Below are positions 1 to 7,223 of a stretch of 17,164 nt of DNA, one piece after another. Position 1 is the stretch's first letter. The number at the start of each line of letters is the position of its first letter. Under the pieces are notes generated by a model. The model searched no databases and was not told the origin of the DNA. It saw nothing but the letters and a program-made list of their open reading frames with translations. The DNA is from Spirochaetales bacterium. Lineage in GTDB: Bacteria; Spirochaetota; Spirochaetia; Sphaerochaetales; Sphaerochaetaceae. Where the stretch lies: the NCBI GenBank assembly GCA_012519125.1, contig JAAYQY010000357.1:1-17164 (forward strand). The letters run 5' to 3'. Both the position numbers and the translations under genes were made by a program.

Positions 1-78
1 ACCGCAGGGGCTTGAACCCCTTTCCCTTGGCATGAACAACTTATCGTACGTGCTTGTCCTTGCTTTAGTCAAGGCCAT
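1..78 (-). CDS. possible 5' end of a divergent gene running off the left edge
   Basis: The minus strand is open from an ATG at 78 to the window edge and would encode 26 residues starting MALTKARTST. I recognise no family. An AGG about 10 bases before the ATG is a weak ribosome binding site. The same stretch is also open on the plus strand from base 2 to a TGA at 86-88, so it could instead be the tail of an upstream plus-strand gene. The third possibility is that it is non-coding: a 5-bp G/C hairpin lies at 6-21. The evidence cannot decide between these readings. Confidence 0.25.
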   Translation of the reverse strand, partial: MALTKARTSTYDKLFMPRERGSSPCG

Positions 79-84
79 ATGTGG

Positions 85-113
85 TTGACCTGAAAGGGGT
101 GCTATATTACTAT
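85..113 (+). promoter_or_regulatory. putative sigma70-type promoter of the rnhA operon
   Basis: A TTGACC -35 box (85-90) is separated by 17 bases from a TACTAT -10 box (108-113). Transcription would start around 120-121, which is at the rnhA ATG itself, so the message would have little or no leader. No good Shine-Dalgarno sequence lies just before that ATG, which fits. Confidence 0.45.
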
Positions 114-120
114 CCGGTCT

Positions 121-570
121 ATGGATTATACACAGATAGAGATCTATACCGATGGTGGTTGCATCGGCAACCCGGGCAAGGGTGGCTGGGCATATGTGCT
201 CAAGGCTGATGGGGTGTTTGAGAAGGAAGCAAGTGGCTCCGATCCAGATACCACCAACAATCGCATGGAGTTGACCGCAGTCATTGAAGCATTGAAAGCG
301 TGCCTTACGTTCAATGCCAAGCAAATCGTCATACATACTGACAGCCAATACGTAAAGAATGGCATCACCACATGGATCAAGAAATGGAAGGTCAACGGGT
401 GGCGTACCGCAGGCAAGGATCCTGTGAAGAACAAGGAGTATTGGGTTGAACTCGATCATTTGAATGCGCAGCTTCCGGTAACGTGGAACTGGGTCAAAGG
501 ACATGCCGGCATCGAGGGCAACGAGCGTTGCGATCAATTGGTACGCCAAGCTATGGACAGCATCGTATGA
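121..570 (+). CDS. rnhA: ribonuclease HI
   Basis: This 149-residue cytoplasmic endonuclease cuts the RNA strand of RNA-DNA hybrids, removing Okazaki primers and R-loops. All four acidic catalytic positions are visible in order: Asp in YTDGG (residue 11), Glu in NRMELTAVIEAL, Asp in HTDSQYV, and Asp in GNERCDQL near the C-terminus. The loop histidine is in VKGHAG. The length is close to the usual 150-155 residues, so it is complete and has no hybrid-binding N-terminal domain. The ATG at 121 is the first in frame and starts right at the conserved first strand. It ends in an ATGA overlap with the chromate-transport genes, so it is the first gene of that operon. There is no known functional link between the two. 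Confidence 0.97.
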   Translation: MDYTQIEIYTDGGCIGNPGKGGWAYVLKADGVFEKEASGSDPDTTNNRMELTAVIEALKACLTFNAKQIVIHTDSQYVKNGITTWIKKWKVNGWRTAGKDPVKNKEYWVELDHLNAQLPVTWNWVKGHAGIEGNERCDQLVRQAMDSIV

Positions 571-1121
571 AGAAACGGGAAGCTGGATTATGGGAACTCT
601 ATGTCTCCTTTCTCAAAATTGGAGGACTCACCTTTGGGGGAGGGTATGCAATGCTTCCCATGCTGCAGCGGGAAGTGATCGACCGCCATCACTGGGTCGA
701 TGAGCAAGAGGTCTTGGATATCTATGCCATCGGCCAATGCACCCCTGGCATCATTGCGGTGAATACCGCCACGATGATCGGCTACCGAAAGCGAGGCATT
801 GCGGGAGCCATTGTGGCAACCCTTGGTGAGGTTACCCCTTCGTTGGTCATCATCAGCACCTTGGCAAGCATCCTGATGAGTGTACAGGACTCAGTCTGGA
901 TCCAAAGAGCCTTCGGTGGGATTCGTGTTGCAGTATGTGCTCTCATTACCCAAGCGATAGTCAATCTTGCTAAAAAGAGTTTGGTGGATTGGCAGACCAT
1001 CCTCCTCTATCTGCTTGTCATTGGTGCGTCTGTCTTTGCTCATCTCTCTCCCATTGCTGTGGTACTCATCGCCATCGTCTATGGTCTTATGGTCCAGCAC
1101 CTGAAACGGAGAGCAGCATGA
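567..1121 (+). CDS. chromate transporter, short-chain CHR subunit 1
   Basis: This 184-residue membrane protein is one half of a split CHR-family transporter, the family that moves chromate or other oxyanions across the inner membrane. The CHR signatures are FGGGYAMLP (about residues 23-31) and CTPGIIAVNTAT, followed by GEVTPSL and several hydrophobic helices. Long ChrA proteins fuse two such halves; here the second half is the next gene, as in the B. subtilis ywrB/ywrA pair. The start is the ATG at 567, which overlaps the rnhA stop as ATGA. An upstream in-frame ATG at 483 would lie deep inside rnhA and is not credible. The substrate may not be chromate, since many CHR proteins are uncharacterised. 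The heterodimer with the next product is inferred. Confidence 0.9.
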   Translation: MKKREAGLWELYVSFLKIGGLTFGGGYAMLPMLQREVIDRHHWVDEQEVLDIYAIGQCTPGIIAVNTATMIGYRKRGIAGAIVATLGEVTPSLVIISTLASILMSVQDSVWIQRAFGGIRVAVCALITQAIVNLAKKSLVDWQTILLYLLVIGASVFAHLSPIAVVLIAIVYGLMVQHLKRRAA

Positions 1122-1663
1122 TCTACCTTGCCCTTTACTGGGAGTTCTTCAAGATCGGCTTGTTCAGCCTCGGCGGTGGCCTAGCTACCTTGCCCTTCCT
1201 TTACAAGCTTGCGGAGACTCGACCACAGTGGATCAGCACCCAAGCGATTGCTGATATGATTGCCATCAGTGAATCCACACCAGGGCCGATAGGCATCAAT
1301 ATGGCTACCTTTGCCGGTTTTCAGGTGGGAGGTGCCTTCGGCGGATTGGTGGCCACCCTCGGAGAGATCACCCCAAGTGTGATCATCATCATCCTGATAG
1401 CACGATTTCTCACTGCGTTTGACAAGAACAAGTATGTGAAGGATGCGTTTTACGGCCTGAGGCCTGCAGTGGTTGCCCTCATAACCTTTGCCCTGATCAA
1501 ACTCATGGGTGTCACGCTTTTCGCATCAGGGATTGTGCATCCCATCGAGACGGTACTCTACGCAGTGCTGGTAATTGGTGTTCTGGTTTGGAAAAAGGTG
1601 CACCCGCTTATTTGGATTGTATTGGGGGCGATTGCGGGAGTGCTTTTTCAGCTTCCTTCGTAA
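1118..1663 (+). CDS. chromate transporter, short-chain CHR subunit 2
   Basis: This 181-residue partner of the preceding protein has the same fold and an independent set of CHR signatures: FSLGGGLATLPFL near the N-terminus, STPGPIGINMATFAG about 40 residues later, then GEITPSV. The hydrophobic helices alternate with short loops, as expected for an inner-membrane half-transporter. The ATG at 1118 overlaps the previous TGA (ATGA), with GGAGAG four bases before it, so translation is probably coupled and the two products made in equal amounts. A longer reading from 989 would lie inside subunit 1. The last 56 bases are also the 3' end of the minus-strand lipoprotein gene. No terminator is visible between the two. 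Confidence 0.9.
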   Translation: MIYLALYWEFFKIGLFSLGGGLATLPFLYKLAETRPQWISTQAIADMIAISESTPGPIGINMATFAGFQVGGAFGGLVATLGEITPSVIIIILIARFLTAFDKNKYVKDAFYGLRPAVVALITFALIKLMGVTLFASGIVHPIETVLYAVLVIGVLVWKKVHPLIWIVLGAIAGVLFQLPS

Positions 1664-2204
1664 GATAGGCAGCAATATCGCGTAGATACGAGTCCTGGGG
1701 GGCAAGCTCTGCAATCACAGCAGCCGCCTCCTTTTCTTTTGTATGGTGCAGCAGCAGATGCTCTGCCAAGGCAAGTGCATTCTTGCGATACCCCCAGCTC
1801 TTGGCAAACTCCATCACTGCTACCATCAAATCGGTATTCTGTATGTCCAAGTCCAGAATCCGGTCATACGTTAGCAAAGCCTGCTCGTACTCAGCCAGCT
1901 GGGCATGGGCACGGGCTTTCACCAAAAGAAACTGAAGATGGGCGGGAAATTGCTGAAAGGCTTGTTCAGCAAGTGACGGCACTTCTTTTGCATTCACGTC
2001 CAAGAGTGCTAAAAGATAATTGTATCGGTACGTGCTGTTCTCTGGAGCAAGAGCAATTGCTCTTTCATACAAGGGTAGGGCATCTGCACTGTCACCTTGG
2101 TCAAAGAGCATTGCTGCCTGTTGGGCAATATCTTGTGCGCGTGTGCTGGCACACGATCCCAACAGGAGCGTAGCCAGCATCATGCAGACAAGGGTGCGCA
2201 TCAT
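1608..2204 (-). CDS. TPR-repeat lipoprotein
   Basis: This 198-residue secreted lipoprotein has a hydrophobic N-terminus ending in a lipobox (LLGSC, acylated Cys about residue 18). The mature part is made of helical pairs. Residues about 25-58 (GDSADALPLYERAIALAPEN) and 87-122 (AEYEQALLTYDRILDLD) fit the tetratricopeptide pattern; the rest is alpha-helical and degenerate. It probably sits on a membrane face as a protein-binding scaffold; the partner is unknown. The ATG at 2204 shares one base with the stop of the uracil phosphoribosyltransferase gene (TGATG), and a second ATG follows at once, so either could be used. It is therefore co-transcribed with and coupled to that gene. Its 3' end overlaps the convergent transporter gene by 56 bp. 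Confidence 0.85.
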   Translation of the reverse strand: MMRTLVCMMLATLLLGSCASTRAQDIAQQAAMLFDQGDSADALPLYERAIALAPENSTYRYNYLLALLDVNAKEVPSLAEQAFQQFPAHLQFLLVKARAHAQLAEYEQALLTYDRILDLDIQNTDLMVAVMEFAKSWGYRKNALALAEHLLLHHTKEKEAAAVIAELAPQDSYLRDIAAYLTKEAEKALPQSPPIQSK

Positions 2205-3268
2205 CAGTTTTCCAATACGGTCTTCTCAATCTCCCGTACTTGTGCACGATAGAGATTGGTGATGGAGGAGCCGTAGTCGGCGATGAGCTGAATGATGTTT
2301 CTCGGATTGTCATGTGAATCGGTACCATTGAGCCGATCACCTGCATCACCGAGACCGGGGAGAATGTAGGCGGAATCATTGAGCACAGGGTCCATCCAAA
2401 GGGTGTAGACTTCAGCACCTTCAATGGCTCTGGCAATACGCAGCGAACCCTTGAGGGCACTGATTACGTTGATGAACTTCACAGAACGCGGTTTGATGTT
2501 GTTGTCTTTCAGATACTTGACGATGGTTACCAAGGAACCGCCGGTAGCATTCATCGGATCGGCGAAAATCAGATCCTTGTCATCAAGGGAGGCCAGATCG
2601 AAATAGGACTTGTCCAAATCGAGGATGTAATCCATGTTGGCTTCTTTCTTTGAATCGTCCCGCTTGATCTTGAAGAGAGCGAAAGGAGCTACGAAATCGT
2701 CGGCACTATACTCTTGGATCTCCTTGCTGAGAATCATACTGGGAAGCAAGGCCCCTCGCAGCATGACACACATGACACTGTTGTGAATCAAAGAGTCAAC
2801 ATCAGGGATGCGGTGAACTGCATAGTTGCGCACCGGGCTGGTTACCGGGGTCTTGGTAATGATGGAGCGTTTGGTGGGCAGTGCAGCATCAGCAAACACG
2901 TGGGAGAAAAGCATTTCATACGCACGCTGGACGTAGTAGAGAAACTCCTCATGACCTGTGCTCGGATCACGAAGTTTTGCAATCAGACGGCTAGCCTGTC
3001 CATGCTGTTCTTGCGGTGTCTCAAAGGAGTAGACGTGAATGGCAGGCTCTTCGGCACACACTCCTTTCAGATACCGCCCGATTTCGGCTGCACTGTCAAC
3101 CAAACCCTTGCGAGCCTCCTCAAGCTGCATGACATCTGTGGCGGTTTCCAATACTGAGCAGTGGTACAAAGACTTCTTGTACAGCTCATCGACATGGGCG
3201 ATCTTCTCTTTGTCCGAATCCTTGAGAAATCCATCAAGGTCGGTGGCATGTAGGACTATCTTGTTCAT
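2204..3268 (-). CDS. upp: uracil phosphoribosyltransferase with N-terminal extension
   Basis: This 354-residue protein has a C-terminal part that matches uracil phosphoribosyltransferase, which makes UMP from uracil and PRPP. The PRPP-binding loop DPMNATGGS is at residues 237-245, and the uracil-binding signature GLGDAGDRLNGT is at 305-316. MLRGALLPSM fills the place of the E. coli LRAGLGM segment. E. coli Upp is about 208 residues; this one carries about 140 extra N-terminal residues, helical and charged, with no family I recognise, plus a C-terminal tail of about 40. The start is the ATG at 3268, preceded by AGGAGA and a promoter. The longer reading to 3406 would include that promoter and lacks a ribosome site. 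It is the first gene of a two-gene unit with the TPR lipoprotein. Confidence 0.88.
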   Translation of the reverse strand: MNKIVLHATDLDGFLKDSDKEKIAHVDELYKKSLYHCSVLETATDVMQLEEARKGLVDSAAEIGRYLKGVCAEEPAIHVYSFETPQEQHGQASRLIAKLRDPSTGHEEFLYYVQRAYEMLFSHVFADAALPTKRSIITKTPVTSPVRNYAVHRIPDVDSLIHNSVMCVMLRGALLPSMILSKEIQEYSADDFVAPFALFKIKRDDSKKEANMDYILDLDKSYFDLASLDDKDLIFADPMNATGGSLVTIVKYLKDNNIKPRSVKFINVISALKGSLRIARAIEGAEVYTLWMDPVLNDSAYILPGLGDAGDRLNGTDSHDNPRNIIQLIADYGSSITNLYRAQVREIEKTVLEN

Positions 3269-3296
3269 GAATGCATTTTCTCCTGTAGTTGCAACG

Positions 3297-3325
3297 ATTC
3301 TACCCCACAAATGGCTGTATGTCAC
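3297..3325 (-). promoter_or_regulatory. promoter of the upp-lipoprotein unit
   Basis: Read on the minus strand, GTGACA (3320-3325) and TAGAAT (3297-3302) are each one base from consensus and are separated by exactly 17 bases. The predicted start is near 3290, giving a leader of about 20 bases that contains the AGGAGA ribosome site. This supports the ATG at 3268. Confidence 0.6.
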
Positions 3326-3426
3326 CCCTATGCATTGCTGCAAAAGCAAGGGGAAAAGTTGCTCTTGGGGAGGACAAATGTCTGCTTTTATGCTACCATA
3401 ATCCATCTTCTGCTGTGAGGTGAATC

Positions 3427-4056
3427 ATGAATCTAGTATTTCTCGGCCCTCCGGGAGCCGGAAAAGGGACCATTGCGTCCGAAGCAAAGAGTACGTTTGA
3501 CATTCCCCATATCTCCACCGGGGACTTGTTCCGAAGCAATATCAAGGGCGGAACAGAATTGGGCAAGCAAGTGCAGGCCATCTTGGCAAGCGGTGATCTG
3601 GTTCCCGATTCGGTCACCATCGCAATGGTAGAGCAGCGTTTGGGTGAAGCAGATGCACAGAAAGGGTTCATCCTTGACGGATTTCCCCGGACCATTGCCC
3701 AGGCTGATGCGCTTGAAGGTATGAGAAAGGTTGATGCAGTCATCAATTTCGTGCTGGATCGTGAGCAGATTGTAGCCAGGCTTTCAGGAAGAAGAGTTTG
3801 CAAGTCCACCGGAAGGACCTACCATGTGCTGTACAATCCTCCCAAGGTGGAAGGCATCGATGATGAGACCGGCGAGGCTTTGATACAGCGTGAAGATGAC
3901 AAACCTGAAGCGATTCTCAATCGTCTCAACGTATACGAAGCGCAGACTGAACCCTTGATCGCCTACTACCGGGCAAAGAATCTTTTGATCGACATCGATG
4001 CATCCCCCTCTCCTGAGGTGGTGCTTGCTTCCTTGGTGAAGGCTCTGGGAAAGTAA
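3427..4056 (+). CDS. adk: adenylate kinase
   Basis: This 209-residue cytosolic enzyme interconverts AMP + ATP and 2 ADP. The P-loop GPPGAGKGT is at residues 7-15, the AMP-binding STGDLFR follows at 30-36, and DGFPRT is at 84-89. The LID domain (about 122-158) is the long form, but it has only one of the four zinc-binding cysteines (C125), so it is the non-zinc type like the E. coli enzyme (similar GRxYHVxxNPPK stretch). GAGGTG sits a few bases before the ATG. A weak extended -10 (TGCTACCAT, or CATAAT at 3397-3402) lies upstream without a good -35. It is divergent from upp, and its stop is only four bases from the stop of the convergent LacI gene. Confidence 0.97.
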   Translation: MNLVFLGPPGAGKGTIASEAKSTFDIPHISTGDLFRSNIKGGTELGKQVQAILASGDLVPDSVTIAMVEQRLGEADAQKGFILDGFPRTIAQADALEGMRKVDAVINFVLDREQIVARLSGRRVCKSTGRTYHVLYNPPKVEGIDDETGEALIQREDDKPEAILNRLNVYEAQTEPLIAYYRAKNLLIDIDASPSPEVVLASLVKALGK

Positions 4057-4060
4057 GGAT

Positions 4061-5101
4061 TCAGTCTTGGTGATCAGACAGTGATTCCCGCCTGATGATG
4101 GTGTAGGGAATCTCCATATGGGCGCTTGTCAGCTCTTCCTTGTTGAGAATTCGAAACAAGGCTTCGGCGGCAAGGCGCCCTTTTTCTTTGGCAGGTTGCG
4201 AAACGGTGGTGAGTGAAGGGTTGATGCATGCCGCTTCATCGATGTCGTCAAAACCTACCACCGAGATCTCAGAGGGAACCTGAACGAACGCTTCCTTGAA
4301 CGAGAGCATGCATCCGATAGCAACAATATCACTCATTGCCACCACACAGGTTGGGCGATGTGCTCGCTGCAGGATGAGTTTTCCCATGCGTTTCCCATCC
4401 TCAAGCGTACACTCACAGACCAGGATGTTCTGCTCATCAAGCTGCAGATTCCTCTCCGAAAGCGCCCGGTTGAAGCCTCGCATTCGCTTGGAAGGGACAC
4501 TGTCTGCTTCCCCTTCCTTGGCAAAAGCATCATTGGAGAGTGCAATCACCACAATCTCCGTATGCCCTGAGGAAAGGACAAGGTTCATCAAATCGTAGGA
4601 AGCTTGCTCATCCTGAATGTTCACACTGGGCATCCGTTCATCGGGTGTTCCATCGATGGTGACATAGGGCAGCAGCCGCGTCTGCATGACCGAGACGATG
4701 TCCATATCAACCTGCATGCCCATGGTGATCAAACCATCGACAGCGGCATTGCGTACCGCTTCAGTAATGCTTTTGTGCAGGGGTGGAATAAGGGTCAGGG
4801 TATAGCCGTGAGTTTCACACACCGTACCGATTCCTTGGATGACTTGCATGGTATAGGGGTTCTGCAGTGAGTACTGTACAACCTGGGGAAGGAGGAAGCC
4901 GATGGAAAGATGTCTGCGCAGGGAAAAATTGCGTGCCATAGGGTCTGGGATGTATCCAAGACGCTCTGCAGTCTCTCGTATGAGCTGACAGGTCTTCTCA
5001 CTAATACGGGAGGGGTCGTTGAAGGCAAACGAGACCGCTGTCTTGGAAAACCCGCTTTCCCGTGCGATATCATTGATGGTGGGTCGTTTCGGTCCTTGCA
5101 T
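4061..5101 (-). CDS. LacI-family transcriptional regulator
   Basis: This 346-residue repressor has an N-terminal helix-turn-helix at about residues 8-28 (TINDIARESGFSKTAVSFAF). A hinge follows around RLGYIPDPMARN, then a sugar-binding-protein-like effector domain to the end. The late segment VVGFDDIDEAACINPSLTTV is the usual LacI-family signature. The start is the ATG at 5101, seven bases after AAGGA; 42 further in-frame residues upstream look non-coding and overlap the promoter region. It is divergent from the GH13 hydrolase, and the AAACCGGTTT palindrome between them is its likely operator. The natural inference is control of maltodextrin-type sugar use, released by a sugar ligand. Its own promoter is weak: TATGAT around 5134-5139 on the minus strand, with no clear -35. 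Confidence 0.93.
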   Translation of the reverse strand: MQGPKRPTINDIARESGFSKTAVSFAFNDPSRISEKTCQLIRETAERLGYIPDPMARNFSLRRHLSIGFLLPQVVQYSLQNPYTMQVIQGIGTVCETHGYTLTLIPPLHKSITEAVRNAAVDGLITMGMQVDMDIVSVMQTRLLPYVTIDGTPDERMPSVNIQDEQASYDLMNLVLSSGHTEIVVIALSNDAFAKEGEADSVPSKRMRGFNRALSERNLQLDEQNILVCECTLEDGKRMGKLILQRAHRPTCVVAMSDIVAIGCMLSFKEAFVQVPSEISVVGFDDIDEAACINPSLTTVSQPAKEKGRLAAEALFRILNKEELTSAHMEIPYTIIRRESLSDHQD

Positions 5102-5168
5102 GCACGTATCCTTCTTCTTTATCGGTAAAATCCTATCATACATACCGTCCTTGGGGGAACCGCAGAGG

Positions 5169-5197
5169 TTGCCATGAAACAGAACTTTCTTTACACT
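5169..5197 (+). promoter_or_regulatory. promoter of the GH13 hydrolase gene
   Basis: TTGCCA (5169-5174) is followed after 17 bases by TACACT (5192-5197). The predicted start near 5204 is the first base of the palindromic operator candidate, a classic layout for a repressor that blocks initiation. Confidence 0.5.
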
Positions 5198-5203
5198 GAT
5201 ACT

Positions 5204-5213
5204 AAACCGGTTT
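5204..5213. promoter_or_regulatory. putative LacI-family operator
   Basis: AAACCGGTTT is a perfect 10-bp palindrome with a central CG step, as LacI-family operators have. It lies between the divergent repressor and hydrolase genes, at the predicted hydrolase transcription start. Assignment to this repressor rests on position. Confidence 0.55.
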
Positions 5214-5255
5214 TCTAACCCAGTCAACGCTCAGTTGGCTCATAAAGAGGTATGT

Positions 5256-7118
5256 ATGCAAGACTTTTCTTGGAAACAAGGTGTTCATAGTTCTGTCAGT
5301 GATTTGTATGTTCAGCCACTTTTTCCCCAAAAAGGGGAGTCCATTTCTGTAGGAATCCAGATTCCTCTCTCTGAAGAAATTGTGGAAGTTCGCCTGGTAA
5401 GTTTCCAGTTGGGAAGAGAAAAGCAGTACGGTATGCAAGCGAGGAGGGAAGAGCGCAAACAACGGTATGCGATAAGCCTGCCTGTCCGTGACGATGTGAT
5501 GTACTGGTACTTTCAGATAGTTGCCCACGATCGCGCGTATTCGTACAGCCTTGCAGGCGTAAAAGCTTCAGTTCCCCCACTTCGGGAGTGTTTTTCCCTG
5601 AAAACCGGCCTCACTCCTGTCAGTTGGGTGGCAGGATCTACCTGCTACCAGATATTTCCTGACAGATTTCGCAAGGGTGATGCATCAGTGGGGGCGAAAG
5701 AGGGCGAATATGCGTTTGACGGGGGCAGGGTGAGTGTACACACGTTTGATGAAACCCCTTTGGAGTTTGCACAGGGCAGATGCCTTGACTTTTTCAATGG
5801 CGATCTGAAGGGTGTACAAGACGCAATACCTCACTTCAAAAGGCTTGGGGTGAATGTGATTTATCTGAACCCCATCGGTGCAAGCAAGACCACCCATCGG
5901 TACGACTGCACAGACTTCTTCCACGTTGATGAGAAGCTGGGTGGCGACAAGGCCTTTGAACAGCTTTGCAATGCCCTGCACGATGCTGGCATGAAGGTGG
6001 TGGTGGACATCTCCATCAACCACACAGGCACAGCCCATCCATGGTATGTCAAGGCAGTTGAGGACCGAGACAGTGAGGAAGCCTCTTTCTACTATTTCAA
6101 TGAGGACGGAACGGTTGCGTGTTGGCAAGATGTTCCGACTCTTCCCCAGTTGAACTATCGCAGCAACACGCTCCGTGAGAAAATCTATCGGTCGAAAGAG
6201 TCGGTGATGTGCTCCTTCCTTCGCCCTCCCTACCACCAGGATGGTTGGCGCCTTGATGTTTCCAGTGAAGTGGGAAGGAGAGGTGAGGATCAACTGTGCG
6301 AGGAGATTTGGAGAGAAGTGCGCAAAGCGGTGAAAGAAGAGAAAAGCGAAGCATATCTCGTAGGTGAGGATTGGGTCGACTCTACGCCCTTTTTGCAGGG
6401 AGATATGTGGGATGCCACGATGAACTATCTGGGAAGCAGCAGACCGATGCGCTCGTGGATGGGAGAGACCGATCGCTATCTTACCAACGGATGGGGGCAG
6501 CAACCCAAGCCTACCAGGGCTTTTACCGGTAGAGAATTTGCCCAAGCACTGGAGAGTCATCTTACCTCGATGCCTGCGCAGATGCTTGGTATGCAGATGA
6601 ACCTGATCAACAGCCACGATACGCCAAGACTGTACAACAACACCGAACTTTTTGATTGGGACCTCTACGCTGGGCTGGTCAAATTGCTCTATATCCTTCC
6701 GGGAATGCCCAACATCTATTATGGTGAGGAGATAGCATTGGCAGGTCCCTACGGGAGTACTGAACGGGCCCGCTATCCGATGCAGTGGGATGAGAGTTCC
6801 TGGAATTCCTCCTTTTTCTCCCTGTATACAGAGCTGGGAGCGATGAGAAATCTCCATGCCGAAACCCTGGCCCACGGAGCATACACATTTGTGCATGCCG
6901 ATGCTCAAAGCATTGCCTTTGCACGGTTTGACCAAGACAAGGCAATAGTCTGTGTGCTCAGTCGAAGCGATGCTGACCTGAAGCTCACATTGAGCAATGA
7001 CCTGTTGCTCATCAATCATGTATCGTATGTTCTGGGAGGAGAGGTTTCTTGCAAATCGGATGCAGTGTGCGTGCATGTGGGGCCAAGAGGTTCTTCAATC
7101 TTTGTGGGATCACGCTGA
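5256..7118 (+). CDS. GH13 alpha-glucanase (neopullulanase/cyclomaltodextrinase type)
   Basis: This is a 620-residue glycoside hydrolase. Residues about 1-115 form a beta-rich N-terminal domain like those of neopullulanase and cyclomaltodextrinase. The catalytic barrel begins at CYQIFPDRF. All four GH13 regions are intact: DISINH (D251, H256), GWRLDVSSEV (nucleophile D334), LVGEDW (acid/base E371) and INSHD (D455). The stretch VPTLPQLNY stands where neopullulanases have MPKLN. A C-terminal beta domain follows. There is no signal peptide, so it should act in the cytoplasm on imported maltodextrins or cyclodextrins. I chose the ATG at 5256 because AAAGAGG lies five bases before it; a TTG at 5235 would add seven residues. 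The exact specificity cannot be read from the sequence. Confidence 0.9.
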   Translation: MQDFSWKQGVHSSVSDLYVQPLFPQKGESISVGIQIPLSEEIVEVRLVSFQLGREKQYGMQARREERKQRYAISLPVRDDVMYWYFQIVAHDRAYSYSLAGVKASVPPLRECFSLKTGLTPVSWVAGSTCYQIFPDRFRKGDASVGAKEGEYAFDGGRVSVHTFDETPLEFAQGRCLDFFNGDLKGVQDAIPHFKRLGVNVIYLNPIGASKTTHRYDCTDFFHVDEKLGGDKAFEQLCNALHDAGMKVVVDISINHTGTAHPWYVKAVEDRDSEEASFYYFNEDGTVACWQDVPTLPQLNYRSNTLREKIYRSKESVMCSFLRPPYHQDGWRLDVSSEVGRRGEDQLCEEIWREVRKAVKEEKSEAYLVGEDWVDSTPFLQGDMWDATMNYLGSSRPMRSWMGETDRYLTNGWGQQPKPTRAFTGREFAQALESHLTSMPAQMLGMQMNLINSHDTPRLYNNTELFDWDLYAGLVKLLYILPGMPNIYYGEEIALAGPYGSTERARYPMQWDESSWNSSFFSLYTELGAMRNLHAETLAHGAYTFVHADAQSIAFARFDQDKAIVCVLSRSDADLKLTLSNDLLLINHVSYVLGGEVSCKSDAVCVHVGPRGSSIFVGSR

Positions 7119-7126
7119 TTTCATCG

Positions 7127-7178
7127 GGATGCAACAAATATTGGAAATTTTGTTGCATCCACCTTGCTTTCTTTTTCC
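7127..7178 (+). terminator. rho-independent-like terminator after the GH13 gene
   Basis: GGATGCAACAAA (7127-7138) and TTTGTTGCATCC (7149-7160) form a perfect 12-bp stem with a 10-base loop. A T-rich run (7168-7176) starts about seven bases after the stem, further than ideal. It could also act in the leader of the next gene. Confidence 0.55.
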
Positions 7179-7223
7179 AATGAGTGCAAAATACAGTGCC
7201 AAAACCCTCCAAGGAGTTGCGTA

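Noticed and set aside
3325..3353. hairpin in the upp-adk intergenic region
   Set aside because: TTGCT/AGCAA plus CCCC/GGGG can pair around a bulge, but it has no T-run and no gene ends there, so it is not a terminator; too imperfect to call a regulatory site.
3269..3406. N-terminal 46-residue extension of the uracil phosphoribosyltransferase
   Set aside because: It contains the promoter boxes and has no ribosome site; the ATG at 3268 has AGGAGA upstream.
5685..7076. 463-codon open frame on the minus strand
   Set aside because: It lies entirely antisense to the GH13 gene, whose catalytic motifs are intact; the translation resembles no protein and has no ribosome site.
7119..7223. riboswitch in front of the IMP dehydrogenase gene
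   Set aside because: Only the terminator-like hairpin is present; no purine, guanine or other known aptamer core is recognisable.
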